A DNA stretch of 64,000 nt from 21-14-0-10-47-8 sp966211795 (lineage in GTDB: Bacteria; Bdellovibrionota; Bdellovibrionia; Bdellovibrionales; Bdellovibrionaceae), in assembly GCA_966211795.1 (NCBI GenBank), contig CBIHNW010000014.1, positions 71,325 to 135,324 on the forward strand. Direction: 5' to 3'. Both the position numbers and the translations under genes were made by a program. Every line of letters begins with the position of its first letter. Within the stretch, counting starts at the first letter, position 1. Shown here in pieces: positions 1 to 8,259 of the stretch. The notes beneath the pieces were generated by a model, which was given only the letters and a program-made list of their open reading frames with translations, searched no databases and was not told where the DNA came from.

Positions 1-655
1 CATCCTGCACGTGACCACGGCCGAAGAGATGGAGCTTCTGAGAAAAACGAAAGCGCAGAAAACCAATGCGGCAAGCCGTCTGATCAGCGTCGAGGTCTTG
101 CCTCAGCACCTCACCCTGGCGGCTCCCGAATGCTATGAGCGCCTAGGAACTTTGGCGCAGCAGAACCCACCCATCCGTGATCTACGCCATCAAGAGGCGC
201 TGTGGAAAGCGGTGCTCGACGGTACGGTCGATGTCTTGGGTTCGGATCACGCTCCGCACACGTTGGAAGAAAAAAAGCGCGAATACCCGGCCTCACCTTC
301 AGGCGTGCCTGGTGTGCAGACAATTGTTCCCATCATGCTTCATCATGTGAATCAGGGCCGATTGCCGCTCACCCGTTTTGTCGAGCTGATGTGCGAAGCT
401 CCGCGCCGGCTTTTTGGCTGCAACACCAAAGGTCGTATCGCGCTGGGGCTCGATGCGGATTTCACTTTGGTCGACATGAAAAAAACGCGAACCATCGAAA
501 ACAAATGGATCGTCAGTCGCTGCGGATGGACTCCGTTTGACGGCATGAAGACGACTGGATGGCCGGTGGCGACTTTCATTGCTGGGGCGCCCGTCATGCA
601 AGATCATCGCTTGGTGGGAACCGCCAAAGGCCGCCCGGTGGAGTTTCAATTTTGA
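1..655 (+). CDS. pyrC: Dihydroorotase, C-terminal part (cut by window start)
   Basis: Last ~217 residues of a class I-type dihydroorotase, the zinc amidohydrolase that cyclises carbamoyl-aspartate to dihydroorotate in pyrimidine synthesis. Reading frame is open from base 2, beginning inside the conserved HILHVTTAEE stretch that carries a metal-binding His. The GSDHAPHT motif (around base 240) supplies the catalytic/metal Asp and following His residues typical of the family, and the C-terminal beta-sandwich part (DADFTLVDM) follows. The GTG at 11 is not the start; the gene begins upstream of the window. Its TGA overlaps the probable TTG start of the next gene (TTGA), suggesting translational coupling. 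Family call is solid; other cyclic amidohydrolases are less likely because of the length and motif order. Confidence 0.86.
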   Translation, partial: ILHVTTAEEMELLRKTKAQKTNAASRLISVEVLPQHLTLAAPECYERLGTLAQQNPPIRDLRHQEALWKAVLDGTVDVLGSDHAPHTLEEKKREYPASPSGVPGVQTIVPIMLHHVNQGRLPLTRFVELMCEAPRRLFGCNTKGRIALGLDADFTLVDMKKTRTIENKWIVSRCGWTPFDGMKTTGWPVATFIAGAPVMQDHRLVGTAKGRPVEFQF

Positions 656-1230
656 AGCCCCCGTCTCAGATGCGCGCCAACTTTCTGTCATTCTTCTTTG
701 GCGGCTTGTTGCCGGTCATCGCCTTCAGTTTGATCGAAGACTCTTACGGACCCGTTTGGGGCACCATCGCCGGCATGGCGTTCGGTGTGGGCGAAATCAT
801 CTTCGAAAAAATTCGCTACAAAAAAGTCTCGGCGATCACCTGGATTGGAAATCTGATGATTCTGATCCTGGGCGCGATTTCGATCGTCTCGCAAAACGGG
901 ATTTGGTTTAAACTGCAGCCTGCATTGTTCGAGGCCTTTTTCTCGGCCCTGCTTTGGGGCTCATTGATCATGAAGAAGCCTTTATTGATCGCCATGGCCG
1001 AAAAGCAAGGAACGCAAATTCCCGATCAAGCTAAGCCCTTGATGAAAGGCATGACTTTCCGCTTGGGACTTTTCTTCGCGATTCACGCGGTGATCGCCAC
1101 TTGGGCGGCCTATTCATGGACCACGGCTCAATGGGCCTGGCTCAAGGGCGCGGGCTTGATGATCACGTTCGCAATCTACCTGGGCCTGGAATACCTGATG
1201 ATCCGCATGCAAGCGCGAGGTCGCAAATAA
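652..1230 (+). CDS. YciB/IspZ-like intracellular septation membrane protein
   Basis: About 192 residues with five to six hydrophobic helices and a central block (IFEKIRYKKVSAITWIGN, then GIWFKLQPALFEAFFSALLWGS) that resembles the YciB/IspZ septation protein family, inner-membrane proteins linked to cell envelope synthesis and division. I chose the TTG at 652 because GGTGGAG sits 8 nt upstream and the codon overlaps the pyrC stop; an ATG at 670 is an alternative. It lies directly behind pyrC, so it is probably cotranscribed. The family assignment rests on the motif pattern and topology only; a VC0807-like membrane protein is the main alternative, as the protein is somewhat diverged from the enterobacterial members. 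Confidence 0.6.
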   Translation: MKPPSQMRANFLSFFFGGLLPVIAFSLIEDSYGPVWGTIAGMAFGVGEIIFEKIRYKKVSAITWIGNLMILILGAISIVSQNGIWFKLQPALFEAFFSALLWGSLIMKKPLLIAMAEKQGTQIPDQAKPLMKGMTFRLGLFFAIHAVIATWAAYSWTTAQWAWLKGAGLMITFAIYLGLEYLMIRMQARGRK

Positions 1231-1249
1231 TAAAAGGAGAACCCTGCTC

Positions 1250-2080
1250 ATGATCCGCAAACTCTTAGCAGCTTCGTTTCTTTTTTCTCTGCCCCTGAAT
1301 TCTTTCGCGAGCACTTGGGTGCAAACCGGTTCTTATCGCTTCGGGGTGCTCGACAGTTTGCAAAGATCCCAAGGAATCACCCATGATCAAGATGGAAATA
1401 TTTGGTTTTCCGCCAATCAAAGCTTGATCCGCACATCGACGTGGAACGGAACGGTCACTCAATCCAACATGAATCCCTTTTCACCCGAGCTCAAAGCTGC
1501 CGGCGCCAACCACATTGGCGACATTGATTTCGCAAATGGCTCGATCTACGCGCCGATCGAAGATGGTTCAAAATATCAACATCCCTTTGTCGGTGTGTTT
1601 GATGCAAAAACCCTGCAGCTAAAACAGACTCTTGCTCTTCCCTTGGCTCTGCAACCCGACGGCGTCCCGTGGGTCACGGTGGATGCCGCCGGCGGACGTC
1701 TGATCACCTCACAATACAGCAATACCACCGCGATCAATATTTACGATTTACAAACGGCCCAGGCGCTTCAGCAGATTCCGATGTCGATGAAATTAGATTC
1801 CATTCAGGGCGGCAAATACTGGAACCAACACCTCTACATGACCGCCAACGATCCCGACGGTGGTTTCGCCCTCTACGATCTGAATTTGACAAGCAGCGAG
1901 GTGCAAAAAATCATTCACCTGAATTCTGAAATCACCGAGGTCGAGGGCCTGACCTTCCTAACCACAGCACCGGTGGTCCGCGGTGAAGATTCGCAGATTT
2001 CAGATTTCTACATTCTCGGTCTCACCGGCCAGAACCTCAACCGAAGGCTCAATCTCTACCACTGGCAAAAAACGAATTAG
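1250..2080 (+). CDS. Exported protein, probable beta-propeller
   Basis: 276 residues with a clear signal peptide (MIRKLLAASFLFSLPLNSFA). The mature part has repeated blocks of beta-strand-like sequence with small turn residues, such as GITHDQDGNIWFSANQSLIRTS and WVTVDAAGGRLITSQYSN, which look like NHL/YncE-type propeller blades. It would therefore act in the periplasm or outside the cell, perhaps as a binding scaffold. No catalytic residues can be assigned. An AAGGAG site lies at 1234-1239, 19 nt after the preceding stop, so it may be the third gene of the pyrC operon. Function unknown. Confidence 0.6.
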   Translation: MIRKLLAASFLFSLPLNSFASTWVQTGSYRFGVLDSLQRSQGITHDQDGNIWFSANQSLIRTSTWNGTVTQSNMNPFSPELKAAGANHIGDIDFANGSIYAPIEDGSKYQHPFVGVFDAKTLQLKQTLALPLALQPDGVPWVTVDAAGGRLITSQYSNTTAINIYDLQTAQALQQIPMSMKLDSIQGGKYWNQHLYMTANDPDGGFALYDLNLTSSEVQKIIHLNSEITEVEGLTFLTTAPVVRGEDSQISDFYILGLTGQNLNRRLNLYHWQKTN

Positions 2081-2208
2081 CAACTTTTTATCTTCGTCAC
2101 AGCATTGAGGATTGTAAACGCAGTCGCGTCCGTCCTTGAGAGCGCTGCCTTTTGGTCAAACCGGAAGTTTGCCTTCCGCGAAAACGTGGCCAAAAAGAAT
2201 TCATTAAG

Positions 2209-2306
2209 AGAGGGCTAACTCGCGCGTGCGACAAAGAGAGGTCTTTGAAGTGAAATCCAATATGTTGGATTTTTGACCAACATATTGGATTTCACTTGAA
2301 GGTGAC
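2209..2306. repeat. Dispersed palindromic element, copy 1
   Basis: Contains a perfect inverted repeat with 21-bp arms (2248-2268 and 2277-2297) around an 8-nt spacer; the arm core is AATCCAATATGTTGG. Homology to the copy at 37722-37808, which lies in the opposite orientation, extends beyond the palindrome: both are flanked by GTCACCTTC on one side and by AGAGGTCTTT, GCGAC and AGAGGG blocks on the other. The conserved flanks show that this is a mobile or duplicated unit, not just a chance hairpin. No transposase is nearby and I find no target-site duplication. Confidence 0.75.
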
Positions 2307-2428
2307 ACTCGAGCTATTTGGAATAAGCTCCACACAGCGATGTTTCGTCTTTGATGGCAACGTTTGCCGCGAGGTCTTTCGCATGACGCCAGTCCCACGC
2401 TCTCCCGAAGGATGCTTGAGTCGGCGAA

Positions 2429-2461
2429 TAAAAAAAACCCGAGGTCTTGCGACCCCGGGTC
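2429..2461 (-). terminator. Intrinsic terminator of the DUF4360 gene
   Basis: On the minus strand a 10-position stem with one mismatch (ACCCGGGGTC / GACCTCGGGT) around a GCAA tetraloop is followed by eight T residues. It lies about 60 nt past the stop of the gene at 2523-3122. Confidence 0.85.
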
Positions 2462-2522
2462 TTTCGAGAGCTTCATCCCAACTTGTGGTTTGAATTTGAT
2501 TTTGATTTCTAACTTTTCGAGA

Positions 2523-3122
2523 CTAGTTGCAACGTTTCCAAGACAAGTGATAGATCAGACCAGAGCTCACGTCGACAGAGTCAACGGTGCCGATGGTTTG
2601 TTCCATGCGTGCATTTGATTGCGCCATCATTGAAGAGTTGATGCGCAAGTTCACTTCCGCACCGCAACCTGACCAAACCAAAGTGGATGCAATCAGATCA
2701 TCCGTCACAGTGTAAGAGTCATTGCTTGGACCCGTGAAGATGCGAGAGACTTTAGGTCCACGTGCACCCGCCCAGAAATACTCGACGTCAAATTGATTTT
2801 TTCCGCCGGCAGGAACAGCCGAGTAACCGCGATAGTCAACTTTCACGACCGCGACGGAATATCCTTGTGGAACTCGGACAGGAACCGCCAAGTTACAAGA
2901 TTTACGATCGATGCGTCGACCTGTTGAACCACCCGCTTCCGCGATGTATTGGTCAAACAAAACGCTCAATTCGTTGTTGTCTGGAGACAGAATCGCGCTT
3001 GCGGATCCGCCCGGACATCCGTTACCACCATAGCTTGGTTGTCCCAGCTGCAGGCTTTGCGCCATTGCGGCTGAAGAAACAATCAATCCTACAACAACTC
3101 CGATAACCTTAGACCATGACAT
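2523..3122 (-). CDS. DUF4360 family exported protein
   Basis: 199 residues with signal peptide ending at AMA-Q. The mature sequence follows the DUF4360 pattern: GGNGCPGGSASA at the start, then NNELSVLFDQYIAEAGG, a Cys in RKSCNLAVPVRVPQGY, the YRGYS block and a late SGCGAEVNLRIN. Four or so conserved cysteines suggest disulfides outside the cytoplasm. DUF4360 proteins are found in fungi, cyanobacteria and predatory bacteria; no biochemical role is established. A purine-rich site (AAGGGGGAAG) precedes the ATG, and a strong terminator follows the gene, so it is a single-gene unit. Confidence 0.75.
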   Translation of the reverse strand: MSWSKVIGVVVGLIVSSAAMAQSLQLGQPSYGGNGCPGGSASAILSPDNNELSVLFDQYIAEAGGSTGRRIDRKSCNLAVPVRVPQGYSVAVVKVDYRGYSAVPAGGKNQFDVEYFWAGARGPKVSRIFTGPSNDSYTVTDDLIASTLVWSGCGAEVNLRINSSMMAQSNARMEQTIGTVDSVDVSSGLIYHLSWKRCN

Positions 3123-3248
3123 AAACTTCCCCCTTATTGGTGATGATTGAGTGCGTTTATCACTCGGTTACAAAGCTCTAATAGCAAGAGCTTTGCCAAG
3201 CATTCAGGGCCACAATGCACCTCATTCACAACGAATTGCGCAAAAAGA

Positions 3249-3282
3249 AAAACCCCACTTTTTCAGAGTGAGGTTTCGCTTT
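3249..3282 (-). terminator. Probable intrinsic terminator of the subtilase gene
   Basis: On the minus strand an AAACCTCAC / GTGGGGTTT stem with one mismatch is followed by TTCTTTTT. It sits about 45 nt beyond the stop of the protease gene. The complementary strand also ends in a T run, so it could work in both directions. Confidence 0.65.
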
Positions 3283-3321
3283 TTTGTTTTCAATTTTTAT
3301 TTTGAAATCAACAAATTGAAG

Positions 3322-4866
3322 TTAGTGACACCAAGGCAGAGAAGGCATGATTGAGCAGTAAGCTTGGCAAGTCGCCGCATCACCAATTGGGCATGCTTGA
3401 CCGCCGCCGCCTCCGCCACCACTGCCATCATCGCCACCATTGTCTCCGCCGCCACCACCAGATGATGGTTGTCCAACGTAGATTTTATAGCTTGTTGATG
3501 TGTTGCCGGCTGCGTCTTTCACCGTCACTTGCGTTTCGCCCGCAGCCACCGCTGTCAGCAAACCGTTCGCCGTGATTGTTGCCGCTGCAGGATTTGAGCT
3601 TGTGAACTCGGTCGCGCCGTGACCGTAAACAGCTTCAAACTGTTGCGTCTTTCCAATATCCACCGTTGCGGCAAATGGAGAGATGAACATTTTTTGGCTC
3701 TTCACCATATCGATCGCACCAAATGCATCCACGCGGCAATCACAAGCAGTCTCGATTGAAACTTTGCTTCCGGTTGCTTGCAGCAATGATTTGATCTGCG
3801 TTGGCGTCAGAGATCGGTCTTGTGATTTGATCAAACCAACAACACCCGCCACCAGCGGAGTCGCCATCGATGTTCCAGACAAGTTCTTATACTGATTGCC
3901 CGGCAAAGTACTCATGATGTCCGCACCCGGAGAAGCCAATGCCACTTTTCCGCGTCCATAGTTCGACCATGATGGCTTACTGTCATTCGTGTCGCTGGCC
4001 GCGATCGCGATGACGTTCGAGTAAGGAGCGTTCGCAGGCTGAACGTTGACGGTGTCATTGCTGTTGCCGTCATTCGCCGCCGCCACCACGAAAGGAATTC
4101 CCGCCGCTTCGGCGCGTCCGATTGCATCCAAGATGGGTTGGATCTGACTCTCTTGACCAGCAGGAACAGTCATGCCCCAGCTAGCTGAAATCACATCCAC
4201 TTTTTTCTCGATTGCATAGTCGATTGATTTTGCACCGTTGTACAAATCACCGCTGCCGTTTTTATCCAAGAATCGGATCGGCATGATGGAAATATTCGGT
4301 GCCATACCAACAGTTCCGCCATCGATCAAACCCGTCGCGCCGATGATTCCCGCACAATGAGTTCCGTGACCAGGATTGGCCGAGCTGGTTTCATCCATTG
4401 GATCCGCGTCGTTGCCGGCAAAGTCATAGCCCGCAATCACGTTCGGTGCCAAACTTTGGTGTTTCGCATCGGTGCCCGTGTCGATCACCGCTACGACAAC
4501 ATCGTGCGAGCCCTTGTTACCGGCACGCTCCCAAGCTTTTTGCGCTTGAACTTTGTCCACTGCCCACTGTGGCTTCAGTGTTTTATCCTTGCTCTCGATC
4601 GGATCGAACATGTGAATGCGAATGTTCGGTACAACGTATTCAACGTTCGGGTCCGTCAATAGATTGACGAGACCGTTCACTCGCGTTGCGTTCGGAATAT
4701 TGACTTTCATCAACTGTCCCGAAGTATGAACATCCATGATCTGCATGCTGCGGTTCGATGCGAATCCTTGAACTGAATAAGGATTCCGGTACTTCACGAC
4801 ATACTCGGCTGCAAAACTTGGCAGCGCGAAAGCCGTGATGGCCAATAGGCCGATGGTTTTTTTCAT
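3322..4866 (-). CDS. Secreted subtilisin-like serine protease (S8) with Ig-like domain
   Basis: 514 residues. Start chosen at the ATG at 4866, behind GGAGGGGG, because it gives a clean signal peptide (MKKTIGLLAITAFALPSFA); longer versions do not. Residues ~20-105 look like an I9-type propeptide. The catalytic triad is visible: Asp in VVAVIDTGTD, His in GHGTHCAG, Ser in SGTSMATP. After the catalytic domain comes a Big2-like Ig-fold module (ATVDIGKTQQFEAV ... AGETQVTVKD), a Gly-rich spacer of about 25 residues, and a short tail with four cysteines ending PWCH. The protein would be exported and could degrade prey or environmental protein. The cysteine tail may be a cell-surface or folding element; that is inference. 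Confidence 0.92.
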   Translation of the reverse strand: MKKTIGLLAITAFALPSFAAEYVVKYRNPYSVQGFASNRSMQIMDVHTSGQLMKVNIPNATRVNGLVNLLTDPNVEYVVPNIRIHMFDPIESKDKTLKPQWAVDKVQAQKAWERAGNKGSHDVVVAVIDTGTDAKHQSLAPNVIAGYDFAGNDADPMDETSSANPGHGTHCAGIIGATGLIDGGTVGMAPNISIMPIRFLDKNGSGDLYNGAKSIDYAIEKKVDVISASWGMTVPAGQESQIQPILDAIGRAEAAGIPFVVAAANDGNSNDTVNVQPANAPYSNVIAIAASDTNDSKPSWSNYGRGKVALASPGADIMSTLPGNQYKNLSGTSMATPLVAGVVGLIKSQDRSLTPTQIKSLLQATGSKVSIETACDCRVDAFGAIDMVKSQKMFISPFAATVDIGKTQQFEAVYGHGATEFTSSNPAAATITANGLLTAVAAGETQVTVKDAAGNTSTSYKIYVGQPSSGGGGGDNGGDDGSGGGGGGGQACPIGDAATCQAYCSIMPSLPWCH

Positions 4867-5060
4867 ATAATTCCCCCTCCGTGGTTCATTAAGTGTTGGT
4901 AAAATTCTAGGCAGAGTCATTTTGAACTGGTTACTAAAAAGACGCACTTGACCCGAGTGGTCGTAAGATTTCTGCTGAAAAAGTTGGCGCGAGTTCAGCG
5001 CACTCTTATTTCATGAATAATATTTGCTTCTATCTGAACGATTATAGAAAATTGGTTTCC

Positions 5061-5837
5061 ATGACGTTCACACAAGTTTTCATTCTCTCATTAATAGAAG
5101 GATTGACTGAATTTCTTCCGATCTCATCGACAGGCCACCTGATCACGGCGTCGGCGATGATGGGCATCAGCGAAGATCAGTTCATCAAAAGCTTTAATAT
5201 CATCATACAGTTTGGCGCGATTCTTTCCGTGCTGGTTCTTTACTGGCGCCGGTTTCTGCCGAATCTCGAATTTTACAAGAAGCTGTTCATCGCTTTCTTG
5301 CCGGCGGCCGTGATTGGCTTGGCCGTGAAAAGCAAAATCGACCTGATTTTGGGAAGCGTGCAGATTGTGGCCTGGGCTTTGGTCCTGGGTGGTGTGGTTT
5401 TGATCCTGACAGAACGTTACTTTAAAGATCATCCGGGGAGCCTCAACGTCGAAAAGATGACCTGGAAGGATTGTCTAAAGCTTGGCTTTCTACAGTGTTT
5501 CGCCTTCATCCCGGGGGTTTCGCGATCCGGAGCGACGATTGTGGGTGGTCTTTACCTCGGTATGTCCCGCAAAGAAGCCGCCGAATTTTCATTCTTCCTG
5601 GCGGTTCCGACTTTGGCGGGAGCGACCCTGATCAAAACTTTGGGGCTGATCAAAACCATCGACTCGAGCCAGATCTCTTGGCTGTTGCTCGGGATGGCTC
5701 TGTCTTTCGTCTTTGCGTTGATCGCGATTCGATTTTTCATTCAAATTGTCAGTCGTTTTGGATTTAAGCACTTTGGTTTCTACCGCATTGCTTTGGGGTT
5801 GGTGCTTCTGTTTTTGATTCACCGAGGAATGATATGA
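5061..5837 (+). CDS. uppP: Undecaprenyl-diphosphatase
   Basis: 258-residue integral membrane protein that dephosphorylates undecaprenyl pyrophosphate to recycle the lipid carrier for peptidoglycan synthesis (BacA/UppP family). The two family signatures are present: EGLTEFLPISSTGHL near the N-terminus and PGVSRSGATI in the middle, with about eight hydrophobic segments. I chose the ATG at 5061 because the family begins just before the first signature; an in-frame ATG at 5013 would add 16 residues. The stop overlaps the ATG of the mscS-like gene (ATGA). Confidence 0.93.
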   Translation: MTFTQVFILSLIEGLTEFLPISSTGHLITASAMMGISEDQFIKSFNIIIQFGAILSVLVLYWRRFLPNLEFYKKLFIAFLPAAVIGLAVKSKIDLILGSVQIVAWALVLGGVVLILTERYFKDHPGSLNVEKMTWKDCLKLGFLQCFAFIPGVSRSGATIVGGLYLGMSRKEAAEFSFFLAVPTLAGATLIKTLGLIKTIDSSQISWLLLGMALSFVFALIAIRFFIQIVSRFGFKHFGFYRIALGLVLLFLIHRGMI

Positions 5838-6985
5838 ATAGCGAACGATGGTTGGCCAGCGAGCTGAACGAATGGATGACGGCCAATCTTTTTCTGATGC
5901 CGAATTGGAAATGGATTGCGCTCGCGATCGCGCTGGCCGCCGGATTGATTCTCAAATCTTTGCTGAAGAAGTTTTTCCGCAAGATTAAAAACGCACCCTG
6001 GGCCAGATCCCATGCGGTCGGATTTCTTCTGCATTTCATCGAGACTGCGGTTGAAAATCCTTTGGCCTGGATCGTCACCTGCCTTTTCTGGCACGCCACT
6101 TTGGACAGCTTGAGCTTGGCACCAGGTCTGGATAAATATCTGAAGATTTTGGTTCAGCTGGTCTTGTCATTGAACCTGATCTTTCTGGTGTACCGAGCCG
6201 TAGAAGCTTTCGGCGCCGTTTTGATGCAGTACACTCTGAAAGCCAACAATCCGCTGGATGACCAGCTGGCCCCGATGGCCACCAAGGTGTTGAAAGTTTT
6301 TGTGGTGATCTTTGGTGTCTTGATCGCATTGCAAAATTTCGGCTTGAATGTCATGTCGGTCTTGGCGGGTCTCGGGCTGGGAGGTTTGGCCTTGGCCTTG
6401 GCAGCACAAGACACGGCCGCAAATTTATTTGGCTCCATCACGATCGTCGCCGATCGTCCCTTTCAAATTGGTGATTGGATCAAAGTGGGCGAGACCGAAG
6501 GCAACGTGGAAGACATCGGCTTTCGCTCGACGCGCATTCGCACTTTCTACAACAGCATCATCACCATTCCCAACTCGACGATGGCGAAGGAAAAAATCGA
6601 CAACATGAGCTCACGCGAAAGCGCGCGCATCCGACACACCATCGGCCTGACCTATGACACAAAAGTGGATCAGCTGAAGGCCTACATGCAATCGCTGACT
6701 GATTATTTGAATTCCCATCCCGACATCCTGAAAGAAGGCATGGTGGTGAAATTCGTCAACATGGGTGATTTCAGTCTGCAAATCTATGTGCAATTTTACA
6801 TTCAAGCTTCGGCCATGCCTCGTGAAAGAGACATCCAAGAGGACTTTTTGTTTTTCGCCATGGAAATTGCAGAGGGAATGAAACTGGATTTTGCATTTCC
6901 AACCGCAACCCATTACGTGAAACCATTGCTGGGACCAACGCAGACCATGACTTCAGCGCCCCCGGCCGACCGACCTTCAATGTAA
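5834..6985 (+). CDS. MscS-family mechanosensitive ion channel
   Basis: 383 residues. Four N-terminal hydrophobic helices precede the pore-lining helix, which carries the Gly/Ala-rich pattern typical of MscS (LAGLGLGGLALALAAQ), followed by the beta domain signature (FQIGDWIKVGETEGNVEDIGFRSTRIRT) and an alpha/beta C-terminal domain. Such channels release solutes on osmotic down-shock. Overlap of 4 bp with uppP (ATGA) indicates translational coupling; both proteins act at the inner membrane, which may matter when a cell enters a new osmotic environment. The MscS call is secure; specific conductance class cannot be told from sequence. Confidence 0.9.
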   Translation: MNSERWLASELNEWMTANLFLMPNWKWIALAIALAAGLILKSLLKKFFRKIKNAPWARSHAVGFLLHFIETAVENPLAWIVTCLFWHATLDSLSLAPGLDKYLKILVQLVLSLNLIFLVYRAVEAFGAVLMQYTLKANNPLDDQLAPMATKVLKVFVVIFGVLIALQNFGLNVMSVLAGLGLGGLALALAAQDTAANLFGSITIVADRPFQIGDWIKVGETEGNVEDIGFRSTRIRTFYNSIITIPNSTMAKEKIDNMSSRESARIRHTIGLTYDTKVDQLKAYMQSLTDYLNSHPDILKEGMVVKFVNMGDFSLQIYVQFYIQASAMPRERDIQEDFLFFAMEIAEGMKLDFAFPTATHYVKPLLGPTQTMTSAPPADRPSM

Positions 6986-7032
6986 ATGGAACACAGGATT
7001 GCTTCACATTCTTTCGCGGGACGAGGTTTTTG

Positions 7033-7818
7033 GTGAAATATGTTTTGATCACCGGCGCCTCGAGCGGAATCGGATTTGAGCTGGCCAAAGTCTTCGCCAA
7101 ACACGGCCATCATTTGATTTTGACCGCCCGTTCGGAAGACAAACTTTTGGAACTGCAAAAACAAGTCATGACCGATTTTCAGATTAAAGCCCAAGTGATC
7201 GTCGAAGATTTATCGAAGCCCCTGGGTGCACAGAATCTTTTTAACGAGGTGAATGAGCGCGAGCTCTCGGTTGAGATCCTGGTTAACAATGCGGGCTTTG
7301 GCAGCCATGGTCTTTTCCAAGATTCGGATCTCAAACGCCAAAAAGAAATGATTCAGCTGAATATCACAACACTGATGGAACTGACGCATTTGTTTTTGCC
7401 CGCAATGCTGAAATCGAGATCGGGAAAAATCATGAATCTAGCATCGACCGCGTCGTTTGTTCCGGGGCCCTTCATGTCGGTCTATTATGCCAGCAAAGCC
7501 TTCGTTCTGTCTTTTAGCGAAGGTCTATCCGAAGAACTCAGGGGCAGCGGAGTCTCGGTCACCGCCGTGTGCCCCGGAATTACCGACAGCGGATTTCAAA
7601 CCGTCGCCAATATTCAAAATGTCCCAATTCTCAAGTCAGCGCCTTCAGCTTCAAGCCACCAAGTCGCGACCTTCGCCTACAAAGCAATGATGCGGAATCA
7701 GCCCGTCGCCATCGAAGGCCTCATGAACCGAGCGATGAACTTCATGATCCGCCTCACCCCTCGCTTCGCCGTTCGCCAAGCCATCATGAACCTGCAGAAA
7801 TCCCGAAAGCACCACTAA
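7033..7818 (+). CDS. Short-chain dehydrogenase/reductase
   Basis: 261 residues, classical SDR fold. TGASSGIG (residues ~7-14) binds the nucleotide, NNAG is the structural motif, and YYASK provides the catalytic Tyr and Lys with an upstream Ser (LASTASF). The family oxidises or reduces alcohols/ketones with NAD(P)H; the substrate is not readable, though the C-terminal region (QPVAIEGLMNRAMNFMIR) resembles the DltE/YqjQ-type SDRs associated with lipid metabolism. I prefer GTG at 7033, six bases after GAGG, over the in-frame TTG at 7030. It follows mscS by 47 nt. Confidence 0.88.
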   Translation: MKYVLITGASSGIGFELAKVFAKHGHHLILTARSEDKLLELQKQVMTDFQIKAQVIVEDLSKPLGAQNLFNEVNERELSVEILVNNAGFGSHGLFQDSDLKRQKEMIQLNITTLMELTHLFLPAMLKSRSGKIMNLASTASFVPGPFMSVYYASKAFVLSFSEGLSEELRGSGVSVTAVCPGITDSGFQTVANIQNVPILKSAPSASSHQVATFAYKAMMRNQPVAIEGLMNRAMNFMIRLTPRFAVRQAIMNLQKSRKHH

Positions 7819-7842
7819 CGCACACGAAATACGGAGCAGTAT

Positions 7843-7917
7843 TCCGTATTCTGAATTCTGATCAGCATTCAGAATACGGACGCCAGTATTCAGAATACCG
7901 ATCGGTATTCCGAATTC
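7843..7917. repeat. Two adjacent near-perfect palindromes
   Basis: Palindrome A (7843-7880, 38 bp, one mismatched pair) is centred on CTGATCAG; palindrome B (about 7886-7917, two mismatched pairs) is centred on ACCGATCGGT. The arms of both use the same TATTC(C/T)GAATTC vocabulary, so the two sites look like diverged copies of one another. No T run follows on either strand, which argues against a plain terminator and for paired protein-binding sites or a structured transcript end after the SDR gene. Confidence 0.7.
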
Positions 7918-7976
7918 GGAGAGAGCCGCAAACAAAGTCCTATTTTAGAAGGGAGAGCTGGGTTTCAATCGAAGGG

Positions 7977-8020
7977 AAAAAAAAAAGCGACCTGGTTTGG
8001 GGGGTGGGGGACCAGGCCGC
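7977..8020 (-). terminator. Strong minus-strand intrinsic terminator without an upstream gene
   Basis: Read on the minus strand: a 10-position stem (GCGGCCTGGT / ACCAGGTCGC, one G-T position), a C-rich 14-nt loop and ten consecutive T. The next minus-strand protein gene upstream is several kilobases away, so the terminator most likely ends a non-coding transcript. Confidence 0.8.
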
Positions 8021-8215
8021 TATGGGGGGTTGCTTATCCTTAGAGCAATGGTGGGGCCAACCTCGACCATGGTTTGAAATCTCTCCATATGGAAAATAGC
8101 CAAGCCCCACGACCCTTTTTGCATGCTGGCCGTGTTCAGGTCTTGGACAGTTCCGACAAATTGCGTCCCGCGCGAGTGTCCTAATGTTTGACAGTATTTT
8201 TGAATTCGAAAAATG
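7977..8215 (-). ncRNA. Candidate small RNA ending at the 7977-8020 terminator
   Basis: The 5' end is not defined; the coordinate is a guess bounded by the divergent promoter of the next gene. Within the stretch there is a long imperfect hairpin: GTGGGGC (about 8104-8110) pairs with GCCCCAC (about 8053-8059), and AGCA/TGCT can extend it outward. A weak TTGAGA / AAAATA promoter-like pair lies near 8190-8223. I cannot match it to 6S RNA, SRP RNA, tmRNA or RNase P RNA by eye. Confidence 0.4.
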
Positions 8216-8259
8216 ACGTCTCAAGCTGGCCCAAGGGGGTCCAATTCCTTCACGAGCTT

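Larger units (their letters stand above)
2081..2522. other. Intergenic region with structured DNA
   Basis: No believable gene. It holds an imperfect stem (about 2151-2196, arms CTTTTGG / CCAAAAAG around an inner GGAAG-CTTCC hairpin), the first copy of a dispersed palindromic element (2209-2306) and a minus-strand terminator (2429-2461). Confidence 0.5.
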
